Both the position numbers and the translations under genes were made by a program. Below the pieces are notes generated by a model. That model saw only the letters and a program-made list of their open reading frames with translations. It had not been told where the DNA came from and ran no database searches. DNA of 64,000 nt from Stomoxys calcitrans (Eukaryota; Arthropoda; Insecta; Diptera; Muscidae), in NCBI RefSeq assembly GCF_963082655.1, contig NC_081552.1, positions 125,149,494 to 125,213,493 on the forward strand, read 5' to 3'. Position 1 is the first letter of the stretch; each line of letters opens with the position of its first letter. Of this stretch, positions 31,610 through 43,962 are shown piece after piece.

Positions 31610-32060
31610 CGTCGGCCCACTCAACGGTTCAAACAACCCAGGACTATTAGATCACCAACAGTCTTGGAGTCTAAGAAAGAAATTTACGAATTCTTTGAGG
31701 ATGGCAAGATCCGTATCGTTTGGGTGCCGGACCATAGCGGAGTAAGAGGGAATAAAAGAGCAGACGATTTGGCTGTGAAAGCGAGAGGACTTCCGTCAAT
31801 AAACTTAGTTAACGCGAAGCCTTTAGGGTTGACGCATTCTGAGTTATGGGCGATTGCGATAAGCACGCATGTATCGAAACGGTCAGTAGGACGATGAAAA
31901 TCATATGGGGAGATCCGGATCGTGATAAGACGAGTCTATTACTGGACTATTATCATAGGACTACGAGCTCGCTTATGCAAAATCGATGCGGCAAGTGATA
32001 GCTTATATTAGGCATGTGGGTAAGATGATGAGACGTTGGAGCATTTCCTAAACAGAATAA
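31610..32060 (+). pseudogene. LINE RNase H domain and 3' fragment
   Basis: Plus strand gives DGKIRIVWVPDHSGVRGNKR and ADDLAVKARGLPSI (RNase H C-terminal block, VPGHSG-like with G changed to D), then a decayed zinc segment ending DETLEHFLN. The same blocks occur in the LINE at 59.2-59.6 kb, so this is a fragment of the same family. Confidence 0.75.
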
Positions 32061-32736
32061 TGAAAATCTTGGTTTAATTAAAGTGTTTGAATAATTCAAT
32101 AAAAATCATTATCAAGTCAATAAACTAATTTATTGAAAATCGTTTATTCTTGCAAAAAAAACTTTTCGAGTTAATAATTGACTTTTTTTATAAATAAACA
32201 ATTTTTTACTTCAGTCGATTAATTGAGAAAAACAAAAAGCTTATGATTTTTTCAAAGGAGATGATCTTAACGGAGAGACGTTTTATAAATTATAAATTGT
32301 TGCGTGGGCACTTCTATAGGCTTCAATAGATGACGGACGATCCATGTCAATTTTTTAAACCGTGATTGCCTTTTGTTTTAATGTGGCCAATAAGTTTTTT
32401 TTTTTAAATGTAGCTTCAAATCAAAGTACTGGCCTCATACAATTGTCGTATCTGTAAAGTGCATTATGAAAATGAAAATAAATCTTGACGGATACCTGAG
32501 TACTTCGCGCAAAATATCTCGAAGTATTGGTCCACATGAAGAGATGTAGTTTGGTAGTTGTGCTTCTGTCAGTCAATATCAAGACGGTTAACTTAAAGAT
32601 TTAGAAATAATTATTCTAGTACAAATGGGTATCGTTAATATACACAGATACTGCTGTGCTTATTACATTTCTACAATGCTTTAATTTTCGGCTGCGTTTC
32701 AATGCAATTCTCACATTTACATTTTCACATCTAGAT
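32061..32736. other. AT-rich spacer, nothing recognised
   Basis: No repeat termini, coding blocks or exon signals seen. Confidence 0.4.
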
Positions 32737-33905
32737 TTGTATACCCTCCACCATAGGATGGGGGGTATACTAATTTCGTCATTCTGTTTGTAACTACTCG
32801 AAATATTCGCCTGAGACCCCATTAAGTATATATATTCTTGATCGTCGCGACATTTTATGTCGATCTAGCCATGTCTGTCCGTCCGTCTGTCCGTCGAAAG
32901 CACGCTAACTTCCGAAGGAGTAAAGCAAGTCGCTTGAAATTTTGCACAAATACTTATTATTAGTGTAGGTCGGTTGGTATTGTAAATGGGCCATATCGGT
33001 CCATGTTTTGATATAGCTGCCATATAAACCGATCTTGGGTCTTGACTTCTTGAGCCTCTAGAGTGCGCAATTCTTATCCGATTGGAATGGAATTTTGCGC
33101 GACGTGTTTTGTTATGATATCCAACAACTGCGCCAAGTATGGTTCAAATCGGTCTATAACCTAATATAGCTGCCATATAAACCGATCTTGGGTCTTGACT
33201 TCTTGAGGCCTCTAGAGTGCGCAATTCTTATCCGATTGAAATGAAATTTTGCACGACTTGTTTTGTTATGATATTCAACAACTGTGCCAAGTATGGTTCA
33301 AATCGGTTCATAACCTGATATAGCTGCCATATAAACCGATCTTGGGTCTTGACTTCTTGAGCCTCTAGAGTGCGCAATTCTTATCCAATTGAAATGAAAT
33401 TTTGCACGACGTGTTTTGTTAAGATATTCAACAACTGTGCCAAGTATGGTTCCAATCGGTCCATAACCTGATATAGCTGTCATATAAACAGATCTGGGGA
33501 TTTGACTTCTTGAGCCTCTAGAGGGCGCAATTATTATCCGATTTGCCTGAAATTGTGTACGATGGACTCTCTCATGACCATCAACATACGTGTTTATTAT
33601 GGTCTGAATCGGTCTATAGCCCCATACAGCTCCCATATGAATCGATCTCTCTATTTTACTTCTTGAGCCCCCAAAGGGTGCAATTCTTATTCGAATTGGC
33701 TGACATTTAACACAGGTCTCCAACATAATTTAATTGTGGTCCAAACCGGACCCTTTCTTGATATCGCTCTAATAGCAGAGCAAATCTTTTCTTATATCCT
33801 TTTTTGCCTAAGAAGAGATGCCGGGAAAAGAAGTCGACAAATGCGATCCATGGTGGAGGGTATAAAAGATTCGGCCCGGCCCAACTTAGCACGCTTTTAC
33901 TTGTT
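32737..33905 (-). mobile_element. B-family element, full length
   Basis: Mirror of the B element described at 26719: hairpin TATACCCTCCACCATAGG at left, core and GTCCGTCCGTCTG tract, four array units, palindromic GGCCCGGCCCAACTTAGC and TTTTACTTGTT at right. Confidence 0.87.
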
Positions 33906-34369
33906 CTATTTGCACTCCTCCATTTCACACTATAAATTTATTATAATTTAAAATTATTGAATTTTATGCAATCGTTAATACATTTTACACTATCTAGAAA
34001 TTTTTGGTCAGCTAATTCATTTTCATCATTTCTTGAATTACATAAGAGATCCACGAAATAAGTAGCAAGAAATTTTGTTTTGAATTTAGTAGTGTATGCG
34101 TACATATATTTGGTTCGCGTACCCGTCCGGTCGGTTTACATGCTTGTAAAAGAGAACACAGTACCGTCTTGTTTTTTGTTGAAACAGATACATACTTTTT
34201 ATGCTATAAAATAAAAAAATTAATTCGTGTAACTAAAAATTTGTTAAACGTTGGTCTTTTTTGCCAATCACATGCCATGATTCAATGGAAAATAAAATTT
34301 CAATATCAAGAATTATCAGAGCAATTAAGCACTTTGTTAAAATGTTTTTATTAATCAATACTTAGTTTC
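33906..34369. other. AT-rich spacer, nothing recognised
   Basis: No repeat termini or coding blocks seen. Confidence 0.4.
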
Positions 34370-34620
34370 ATTGCAAGGCTTTCGCGGCTAACAGACACCG
34401 GTAGGGAAACAATACCAGACATAAAACAACTTAGGGGTGTGGTATGGAATATAATTAGGGATTTTGTAAGCGGTATTGAGTTTCTGACTTGATTTTCTTT
34501 TTCGAGGTTACTTTTGGAGCAAATTACTGGTTTAGGTGTATATCCATATCCATAGTGGGATGAGTCGGATAGATATCCTCACCCTCTTTTTAACTAAAAT
34601 AACCTAATTAAAAATCTGTA
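34370..34620 (+). pseudogene. LINE 3' end fragment
   Basis: Plus strand GRETIPDIKQLRGVVWNIIR and FSFSR correspond to the last codons of the LINE at 59.56-59.68 kb (EDTIPDINQLRGM). The 3' UTR follows (TTCGAGGTTACTTTTGGAGC onward). Confidence 0.7.
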
Positions 34621-34826
34621 AATTGAAGATTAAGTAGATATTTTGTCGAAATAGAATTAATTATTCGTCATCAGCATTGTTACAACAGCTTATTACTTTC
34701 GAACTACAATCAACCAGAGGCTAATATAGACAAATCACATAATAGTAATAAGGCCAAGATATATGAGATCATCAAGAGATATAAGGGATCATCAAGAGAG
34801 ATATATGAGATCAACTTATTGGCAAT

Positions 34827-35210
34827 ACAAAGCTCAACCCCGGCCGGGGATAATTATGAGCATCACACAGGCTGGGAGTTTCGGTTCCGATCGGTGTGGT
34901 GTTCTTCGTTGTCACGAGAAACTTAGCTGTGAGATCCATATGGAGTAGCTGCAACTGCAGTCGCGGATAGTCAGCGGTATCGAGTGGGGAGTCTCCGTAA
35001 GAGGCCGGGTGGCACCGGCTCTTGCTTAAATACTGAGTGCCTATGATGCTCGATTCGACAAGGCGAGTTATTGGCGCTTTTAAATACCCAATGGTCAACA
35101 TGATCCCGCTGCGATCGGTCGTATAGGCCGAAAGAACTTGGTCGCCTATATGACGAGGATCGCCACCTCCACATGCAAATGTGGGTACAACAACAACAAC
35201 AAAGCTCAAC
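34827..35210. repeat. 12-bp target duplications flanking a short retroposon
   Basis: ACAAAGCTCAAC at 34827-34838 and again at 35199-35210. Part of the right copy could belong to the CAA tail. Confidence 0.8.
34839..35198 (+). mobile_element. Short retroposon with (CAA)n tail (SINE-like)
   Basis: About 360 bp, GC-richer than its surroundings, from CCCCGGCCGGGGATAATT to GTGGGTACAACAACAAC, ending in a (CAA)n tail and flanked by a 12-bp duplication. That is the signature of target-primed retroposition. It has no RT. A possible B box (GGTTCCGATCGG) is weak, so it may be a SINE or the 5'-truncated 3' end of a LINE. The 173-codon minus-strand frame across it is not supported as a gene. Confidence 0.65.
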
Positions 35211-35327
35211 AGCTTTTCATATTCATATGAGCTTAGCAAAATCCTACCTGCTTTCTGCTGTACTCTATGGAGTTGCAATATTTGTGAATTACACATACCG
35301 TTCAACAGCATTGCAAGATATGTATTT
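35211..35327 (+). pseudogene. LINE RT thumb fragment
   Basis: Plus strand MSLAKSYLLSAVLYGVAIF resembles the conserved 'LAKS.LL...LYG.E.F' block downstream of the RT active site in LINEs. It is cut by the short retroposon on the left and by an A element on the right. Confidence 0.5.
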
Positions 35328-37186
35328 AACAAGTAAACAAGCCTTAAGTTCGGCCGAGCCGAACTTTAGATGCCCACCACCTCGGGTATATATGTAAACC
35401 ACTTTTCGTCAAAATCCGGTGAAAAATGCATACCTTATGCCGCATAGCAGCTATATCGAAATATGCTCCAATTTGGACCAAATATTTATAAGTACAAGTC
35501 ATTGTTCAATTGTGTAAAAAATATTGGTCTTTTAGTAGCTATATGTAACAAGTAAAAGCATGCTAAGTTCGGCCGGACCGAATCTTATATACCTCCCACC
35601 ATGGATCACATTTGTCGAGTTCTTTTCCCGGCATCTCTTCTTAGGCAAAAAAAGGATATAAGAAAAGATTTACTCTGTTATTAGAGCGATATCAAGGTAT
35701 GGTCCGGTTTGGACCACAAATAAATTATATGTTGGAGACCTGTATAATATGTCAGCCAATTCGAATAAGAATTGCGCCCTTTGGGGGCTCAAGAATTAAA
35801 ATAAAGAGATCGATTTATATGAGAGCTGTATCAGGCTATAGACGGATTCAAACCATAATAAACACGTATGTTGATGGTCATGAGAGGATTCGTCGTACAA
35901 AATTTCAGGCAAATCAGATAAGAATTGCGCACTCTAGAGGCTCAAGATGTCAAGTCCCCAGATCGGTTTATATGACAGATATATCAGGTTATGGACCGAT
36001 TTAAACCAAACTTGGCGCAGATGTTGGATATTATAACAAAATACTTCGTGCAAAATTTCATTCAAATCGGATAAGGATTGCGCCTTCTAGAGGCTCAAGA
36101 AGTCAAGACCCAAGATCGGTTTATATGGCAGATATATCAGGTTATGGACCGATTTAAACCTTATTCAACATAGTTGTTAAAAGTCATAATTAAATGCGTC
36201 GTGCAAAATTTCAGCTAAATCGGATAGGAATTGCGCCCTCTAGAAACTCAAGAAGTCAAGTCCCCAGATCTGTTTATATGACAGCTATATCAGGTTTTGG
36301 ACCGATTTAAACCATACTTGGCACAGTCGTTGGATATCAATTTCATTCCAATTGGATATGAACTGCACCCTCTAGAGGCTCAAGATGTTAAGACCCAAGA
36401 TCGGTTTGAATGGCAGCTATATCAAAACACGGACCGATATAGCCCATTTACAATCCCAACCGACCTACACTAATAGGAAGTATTTGTGCAGAATTTCAAG
36501 GGGCTAGCTTAACTCCTTCGAAAGTTAGCGTGCTTTCGACAGACAGACGAACAGACATGGCTAGATCGACATATTGTAAAATGTCACGACGATAAAGAGT
36601 ATATTTACTTTATGGGGTCTCAGACGAATATTTCGGATAGTTACAAACATAATAACGAAATTAGTATACCCCCATCATATGGTGGAGGGTATAAAAATAA
36701 ACCGATCTGAACCATATACGACACGGATGTCGAAAATGGCACATCGGGCTATATGGCAACTATATCCAAATCTGAACTGATCTGGGCCAAATAGAAGGAG
36801 AATATCGAAGGGCCTAACACAAATCACTGTCCCAAAATTCAGCAAAGTCGGATAATAAATGTGGCTTTTATGGGCCCAAAGCTTTAATTGGCATATCGGT
36901 CTATATGGGGGCTATATCAAGATATAGTCCGATATAGCCCATCTTCGAACTTAACCTGCTTATGGACAAAAAGAGAAACTGTGCAAAATTTCAGCTAAAT
37001 ATCTAGATTTTTAAAGACTGTAGCTTGATTTCAACAGACAGACGGACGGACATGGCTAGATCGTCTTAGATTTTTATGCTGATCAAGAATATATATACTT
37101 TATAGGGTCGGAAATGGATATATCGATGTGTTGCAAACGGAACGACAAAATGAATGTACCCCCATCCTTCGGTGGTGGGTTTAAAA
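35328..37186 (+). mobile_element. A-family element interrupted by a B element
   Basis: 5' part 35328-35546 (palindrome TTCGGCCGAGCCGAA, CACCACCTCGGGTATATATG) and 3' part 36697-37186 (two units, core GATCAAGAATATATATAC, hairpin GGTGGTGGGTTTAAAAA). A complete B element lies between them, so the A element is the older one. Confidence 0.85.
35547..36696 (+). mobile_element. B-family element nested in an A element
   Basis: Complete: AACAAGTAAAAGCATGCTAA head, leader, about five units, tail with GACAGACGAACAGACATGG and the hairpin ATGGTGGAGGGTATAAAAA. No clear target duplication; a few bases of the A element seem to be lost at the site. Confidence 0.87.
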
Positions 37187-37264
37187 AGAGAGACAGTTAA
37201 CAGGTACTGTAATTTATAGGATTTCATATCTTGCTGAGCTAGGCTTCCATACATTAAATTAATA

Positions 37265-37857
37265 AACAAGTTAAAAGGCGTTAAGTTCAGCCGGTCCGAA
37301 CTTTGGATACCCACCACCTCGGGTATATATGTAAACCACCTTTCATCAAAATTGGTGGATATCATAACACGTCGCGCAAAATTTCATTCGAATTGGATAA
37401 GAATTGCGCCCTCTTGAGGTTCAAAAAGTCAAGACCCAAGATCGGTTTATATGGCAGCAATATCAGACTTTAAACCACACTTGGCACAGTTGTTGGATAT
37501 CATAACAAAACGCGTCGTGCAAAATTTCATTCCAATCGGATAAGAATTGGACCCTCTAGAGGATCAAGAAATCAAGACCCAAAATCGGTTTATATGGCAG
37601 CTATGTCAAAACATGGATAGGTATAGCCCATTTACAATCCCAACCGACCTACACTAATAAGAAGTATTTGTGCAAAATTTCAAGCGGCAAGTTAACGAGC
37701 TTTCGACAGACAGACGGACGGACATGTCTAGATCGACATAAAATATCACGGCGAATAAAAATATATATACTTTATGGGGTCTCAGACGAATATTTCGAGT
37801 AGTTACAAACAGTATGACGAAATTAATATACCCCATCGTATGGTGGAGGGTATAAAA
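37265..37857 (+). mobile_element. Chimeric element: A-family head, B-family body
   Basis: 37265-37357 is the A head (AACAAGTTAAAAGGCGTTAA, CACCACCTCGGGTATATATG, TCATCAAAATTGGTG). From 37358 (GATATCATAACACGTCG) the sequence is B units and the B tail, ending GGTGGAGGGTATAAAAA. The switch occurs at a short shared TTGG/GG stretch. Confidence 0.82.
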
Positions 37858-38618
37858 ACATAATACAAATGTAAATGTGACCTAGACTATTAGGAAGTAT
37901 GGCTTCAAGAGCCGTGTGTTGGTATGTTGTCTTTTAATTATATTAATTGCGACAAAGCATCTATGATACAATTACCACATTAATCAAGCTCGACAACCCT
38001 GCTTATTACCTGTACTTTTTCCAATGTATTTGTTTTTGTGTAATGGCAGACATTGTCTATGTTAAATTACACTTCTTCCGTACCACACATGATTTTGCTC
38101 ATATGTTTTTTGTAGTAGAGAATTTGTAGTAGAACAAAAACCAAGTAATTCGAAGGCGATTAACTAAAAAATCACAAATTTAATTTATGATGTGGAACTT
38201 CCTTTTTTAACTCCGAACTTTTTATTTAAGTTGTACTTTTTAGAAGACCTTACAAATATTGTCAGCATTGAAATAATTTTTTTTATTCCGGCGTTCAATG
38301 TCGCGGGAGTTCAACTTGCTTTTAAAATTTGCATTTGATTTAACAGGAGCTATGGCCTCTTTTAATTTATTTTGTAAACAATAGGCCGAATCGGGGAAGA
38401 TCTGAACTGATTTCAGATCTTGGACTCCTAGAGAGCAAAATTTTTATACGAGATGCTTAAAATTAAGAAAAAATAGTTTCGTCGTTTTCCGGAAATACTC
38501 GGAAAAACGGAACATATTACCGAAAGTAAACAACTCGGAAGTGTCACGCTTGAAATTGTCGTATTTGGTTTGTCTGTCAACTAAAAAATTGGACAACTAT
38601 CAAAATTTTCGTGCTGCT
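37858..38618. other. Mostly unassigned; possible LINE C-terminal scraps
   Basis: Plus-strand LDNPAYYLYFF and FRTTHDFAHMFFV near 37960-38110 look like the degenerate C-terminal region of a LINE, perhaps the one cut at 35327. The rest is AT-rich with no visible feature. Confidence 0.3.
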
Positions 38619-39741
<1,123 letters not shown>

Positions 39742-41278
39742 AACAAGTCAAAAGGCGTTAGGTTCGGCCGGGCCGAACTTTGGATACCCACCACCCCGTA
39801 TATATATGTAAACCACCTTTCCTCAAAATCCGGTGCAAAATTCATACCTTATGCCCCATAGCAGCTATGTTCCGATTTGGACCAGATACTAATAAGTAAA
39901 AGTTATTGTTCAATTGTATATAACAAAATATTGGTCTTTTTAGTAGTTATATCTAAAAATAAACCGATCTGAACTATATACCACACGGATGTCGAAAAGC
40001 ATAACATAAGTCAGTGTGTCAAATTTCAGTGCAATCGGATTAAAAATGCGCCTCTTATGGGGCCAAGACTTTAAATCAAGAGATCGGTTTATATGGCAGC
40101 TATATGCAAATCTTGATTGATCTAGACCAAATTGCAGAAATATGTGGAGGGGCTCTTAACTCTTTGTCCCAAATTTCGGCAACATCGGACAATAAGTGCG
40201 CTTTTTATGGCCCCAAAACTTAAAACCAAGAGATCGGTCTATATGGCAGCTATATCCAAATCTGGACCGATCTGAGCCAAATTGACGGAGGGTGTTGAAG
40301 GGCCTAATACAACTCATTGTCCCAAATTTTCTCAAAATCGGATAATAAATGTGGCTTTTATGGGCCTAAGACCCTAAATTGGAGAATCGGTCTAAACGGC
40401 AGCTATATCCAAATCTGAACCGATCTGGGCCAAATTGACGGACGATGTCGAAGGGCCTAATACAACTCACTGTCCCAAATTTTCTCAAAATCGGATAATA
40501 AATGTGGCTTTTATGGGCCTAAGTCCCTAAATTGGAGAATCGGTCTAAACGGCAGCTATATCCAAATCTGAACCGATCTGGGCCAAATTGACGGAGGATG
40601 TTGAAGGGCCTAATACAACTCAGCAAAATCCGATAATAATTGTAGCTTTTATGGGCCTATGACTCTAAATCGCAGGATCGGTCTATATGGCAGCTATATC
40701 CAAATCTGAACCGATCTAAGCCAAATTAACGGAAGATGTCGAAGGGCGTAACACAACTCACTGTCCCGAATTTCAGCAAAATCGGATAATAAATGTGGCT
40801 TTTATGGGCCTAAGACCCTAAATTTGAGGATCGGGCTATATGGCAGCTATATCCAAATCTGCACCGATCTGAGCCAAATTGATGGAGAATGTCGAAGGGC
40901 CTAACACAACTCACTGTCCCAAATTTCAGCAAAATCGGATAATAAATGTGGCCTTTATTGGCCTAAGACCCTGAATCGGCGGGTCGGTCTATATGGGGGC
41001 TATATCAAGATATAGTCCGATATAGCCCATCTTCGAGCTTAACCTGCTGATGGACAAAAAAAGAATCTGTGCAAAATTTCAGCTAAATATCTCTATTTTT
41101 GAAGACTGTAGAGTGATTTCAACAGACAGACGGACAGACGGACGGACATGTCTTGATCGTCTTAGATTTTTACGCTGATCAAGAATATATATACTTTATA
41201 GGGTCGAAAATGGATATTTCGATGTGTTACAAACGGAATGACAAAAAGAATATACCCCCATCCGTCGGTGGTGGGTAT
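39742..41278 (+). mobile_element. A-family element, long arm of a foldback
   Basis: Head AACAAGTCAAAAGGCGTTAG with palindrome TTCGGCCGGGCCGAA, about seven units of 154 bp, core and hairpin CGGTGGTGGGTATA at the 3' end. Confidence 0.87.
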
Positions 41279-41672
41279 ATTACTGCAATTAGATCGATCA
41301 AGATTTGCATATAGCTGCCACATAAACCGATCTCTCGATTTAAAGTCTTGGCCCCATAAAAGGCGCATTTTTAATCCGATTGCACTGAAATTTGACACAC
41401 TGACTTATGTTATGCTTTTCGACATCAGTGTGGTATATAGTTCAGATCGGTTTATTTTTAGATATAACTACTAAAAAGACCAATATTTTGTTATATACAA
41501 TTGAACAATAACTTTTACTTATTAGTATCTGGTCCAAATCGGAACATAGCTGCTATGGGGCATAAGGTATGAATTTTGCACCGGATTTTGAGGAAAGGTG
41601 GTTTACATATATATACGGGGTGGTGGGTATCCAAAGTTCGGCCCGGCCGAACTTAACGCCTTTTTACTTGTT
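41279..41672 (-). mobile_element. A-family element, inverted short arm
   Basis: The reverse complement of the first ~390 bp of the neighbouring A element, ending GGCCCGGCCGAACTTAACGC and TTACTTGTT. With 39742-41278 it makes a structure that begins and ends with the same terminal sequence, a ~390-bp inverted repeat around a ~1.1 kb loop. Confidence 0.87.
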
Positions 41673-41995
41673 ATATATAAAATTAAATATTAAAATTTTT
41701 ACTGCAGACAAAAATATTGATATTTTACATTAACAAATTTTTAAAAGAATTTTTAAAATTCGTGTTGGCACTTCTTTTCAATAAGCTCACAAAATAATTT
41801 AATTTTGAGGTTAGAATTGCGTCTAGCTTAGATCAATGGGTTTTGCTTTGGCAGGCTATATGCTATACATGTGTAACTATTTCGAAACTAACCACGGTAA
41901 CTCATCAATATAATTGCCAAAAAGATTAAAAACTACTCCCACCTTTTCACCTATTTTTTCGCGTATCAATGTTGGATCTGCTTAATCGCAGTAAG
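41673..41995. other. Spacer with a weak candidate exon
   Basis: On the minus strand, after GATTAAGCAG, an open stretch reads PTLIREKIGEKVGVVFNLFG then NYIDELPWLV, with a possible donor GTTAGT. It is short, unrecognised and next to a B element. The remainder shows nothing. Confidence 0.2.
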
Positions 41996-43157
41996 AACAA
42001 GTAAAAGCGTGCTAAGTTCGGCCGGGCCGAATCTTATATACCCTCCACCATGGGTCGCAATTGTCGAGTTCTTTTTCCGGCATCTCTTCTTAGGCAAAAA
42101 AGGATATAAGAAAAGATTTTCACTGGTATTAAAGCGATATCAAGATATGGTCCGGTTTGGACCACAATTAAATTATATGTTGGAGACCTGTGTAAAATGT
42201 CAGCCAGTTCGAATAAGAATTGCGCACTTTGGGGGCTCAAGAAGTCAAATAGAGAGATAGATTTATATGGGAGCTGTATCGGGCAATAGACCGATTCAGA
42301 TCATAATAAACACGTATGTGGATGGTCATGAGAGGATCCATCGTACAAAATTTCAGACAAATCAGATAATAATTGCGACCTCTAGAGGCTCTAGAAGTCA
42401 AGATTCAAGATCGCTTTATATGGCAGCTATATCAGGTTATGAACCGATTTAAACCTTATTTGACATGATTGTTGAAAGTAAAAATAAAACACATCTTGTA
42501 AAATTTCAGCCAAATCGGATAGGAATAGCGCCCTCTAGAAGTTCAAGAAGTCAAGTCCCCAGATATGTTTATATGACAGCTATATCAGGTTATAAACCAA
42601 TTTAAACCATACCTGGCACAGTTGTTGGATATTATAACAAAATACTTCGTGCAAAAATTCATTCAAATCGGATAAGAATTGCGCACTCTAGAGGTTAAAG
42701 AAGTCAAGACCCAAGATGGGTTTATATGACAGCTATATCAGGTCATGGACCGATTTGAACCATACTTGGCACAGTTGTTGGATATAATAACAAAACACGT
42801 CGTGCAAAATTTCATTCCAATGGGATAAGAATTGCGCACTCTAGAGGCTCAAGAAGTCAAGACCCAAGATCGGTTTATATGACAGCTATATCAAAACGTG
42901 GACCGATATGACCCATTTACGATACTAACAGACCTACGCTAATAAGAAGTATCAGTGCAAAATTTCAAGCGGCTAGCTTCTCTCCTTCGGAAGTTAGCTG
43001 CTTTCGACAGACAGACGGACGGACACGGCTAGATCGACATAAAATGTCGCGACGATCTAGAATATATATACTTTATGGGGTCTCAGACGAATATTTCGAG
43101 TAGTTACAAACAGAATGACAAAATTAGCCCCCCATCCTATGGTGGAGGGTATAAAAA
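41996..43157 (+). mobile_element. B-family element, full length
   Basis: AACAAGTAAAAGCGTGCTAA head with intact palindrome, about five units, GACAGACAGACGGACGGACA tract, core, and a hairpin tail with a small deletion at AATTAGCCCCCCATCC. Confidence 0.87.
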
Positions 43158-43658
43158 GTAAACACAAAAATCTGATATCTCCACTCAAGAAGAATGTCTA
43201 TGTATCAGCAATGTGCCGGAGCTAGCTCGCATATTTTGTTATTGTTCTACTAATGTGCACATGACTGGCATGGCCGTTTGTGCCTAAATTGGAAGAAAAC
43301 AAAACCAAACGTTGTGCTGCTGGGCAACACTTATTTGTTCAAAAGTTTTACATGGTTTGCCAAGCAAAAACTCTTATTACCAAATAACCAGAGTGGTAAG
43401 ATCATTCAAAAACTAATAACTACTTATTTTTAGGCATCGTTCATAATTACTTTTACATAGCGATGTCCTAGAAGTAAAGTACTTCCGCACAAGCATACCA
43501 AAGTTAAAAAATATGTACTTATGCCCAAGCATGCAAGTTGTCAAACAACAATGACATATTATCTTAGTTGAACGTTGCTAAAAATAACTATTAAGACTCA
43601 AACATGTTCGCGCCTTTCCCTTACAAATTATAAATCAAATTAAAACGTTACCTTCATC

Positions 43659-43731
43659 GCATCCGAAAGTTGAACCAAGAAACTTTCATTTTCAAAGCAA
43701 AGCGCTCTACGCATTCATCTACATTATTATT
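43659..43731 (-). tRNA. Degenerate tRNA-like segment
   Basis: Minus strand GCGTAGAGCGCTTTGC, then TTGGTTCAACTTTCGG. The spacing suits a D-arm and T-arm, but neither box fits consensus well and no full cloverleaf is seen. Confidence 0.3.
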
Positions 43732-43885
43732 GTTTGAATAATACACTATTTTCTACTTTCAATATTAGCTAACAACACAAAAGCAAACTTCAATTCTATT
43801 TCATTAAAGATGGCCATCCCTTTGTGTTTTGTTTGACATATTCTTTTATAAACACAATATTCTAACACATGGGAGTGATTTTAAG

Positions 43886-43954
43886 AGTTTTGTGGCACAG
43901 AGCGTATATCAGAAGATTTACAATACAAAGGTCCCGAGTTCGAATCACGGACCA
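43886..43954 (+). tRNA. tRNA-like segment with A and B boxes
   Basis: Near-consensus A box TGGCACAGAGCG and B box GTTCGAATC, about 45 nt apart; the 3' part GGTCCCGAGTTCGAATCACG ends in GGACC. A T5 run follows. It is the same kind of object as the LTR modules but of different sequence. Confidence 0.4.
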
Positions 43955-43962
43955 GGAAAATG

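Larger units (their letters stand above)
43158..43962. other. Unassigned region with two tRNA-like segments
   Basis: No coding frame. It holds a minus-facing and a plus-facing tRNA-like stretch (next entries). The layout, a minus module followed by a plus module near the right end, recalls the LTR of the 3.9-16.9 kb element, so it may be an old solo LTR of a related element. I see no shared flanks or TG..CA ends that would confirm this. Confidence 0.3.

Noticed and set aside
34811..35332. 173-codon frame on the minus strand
   Set aside because: It crosses the short retroposon and both of its target duplications into LINE sequence; no domain.
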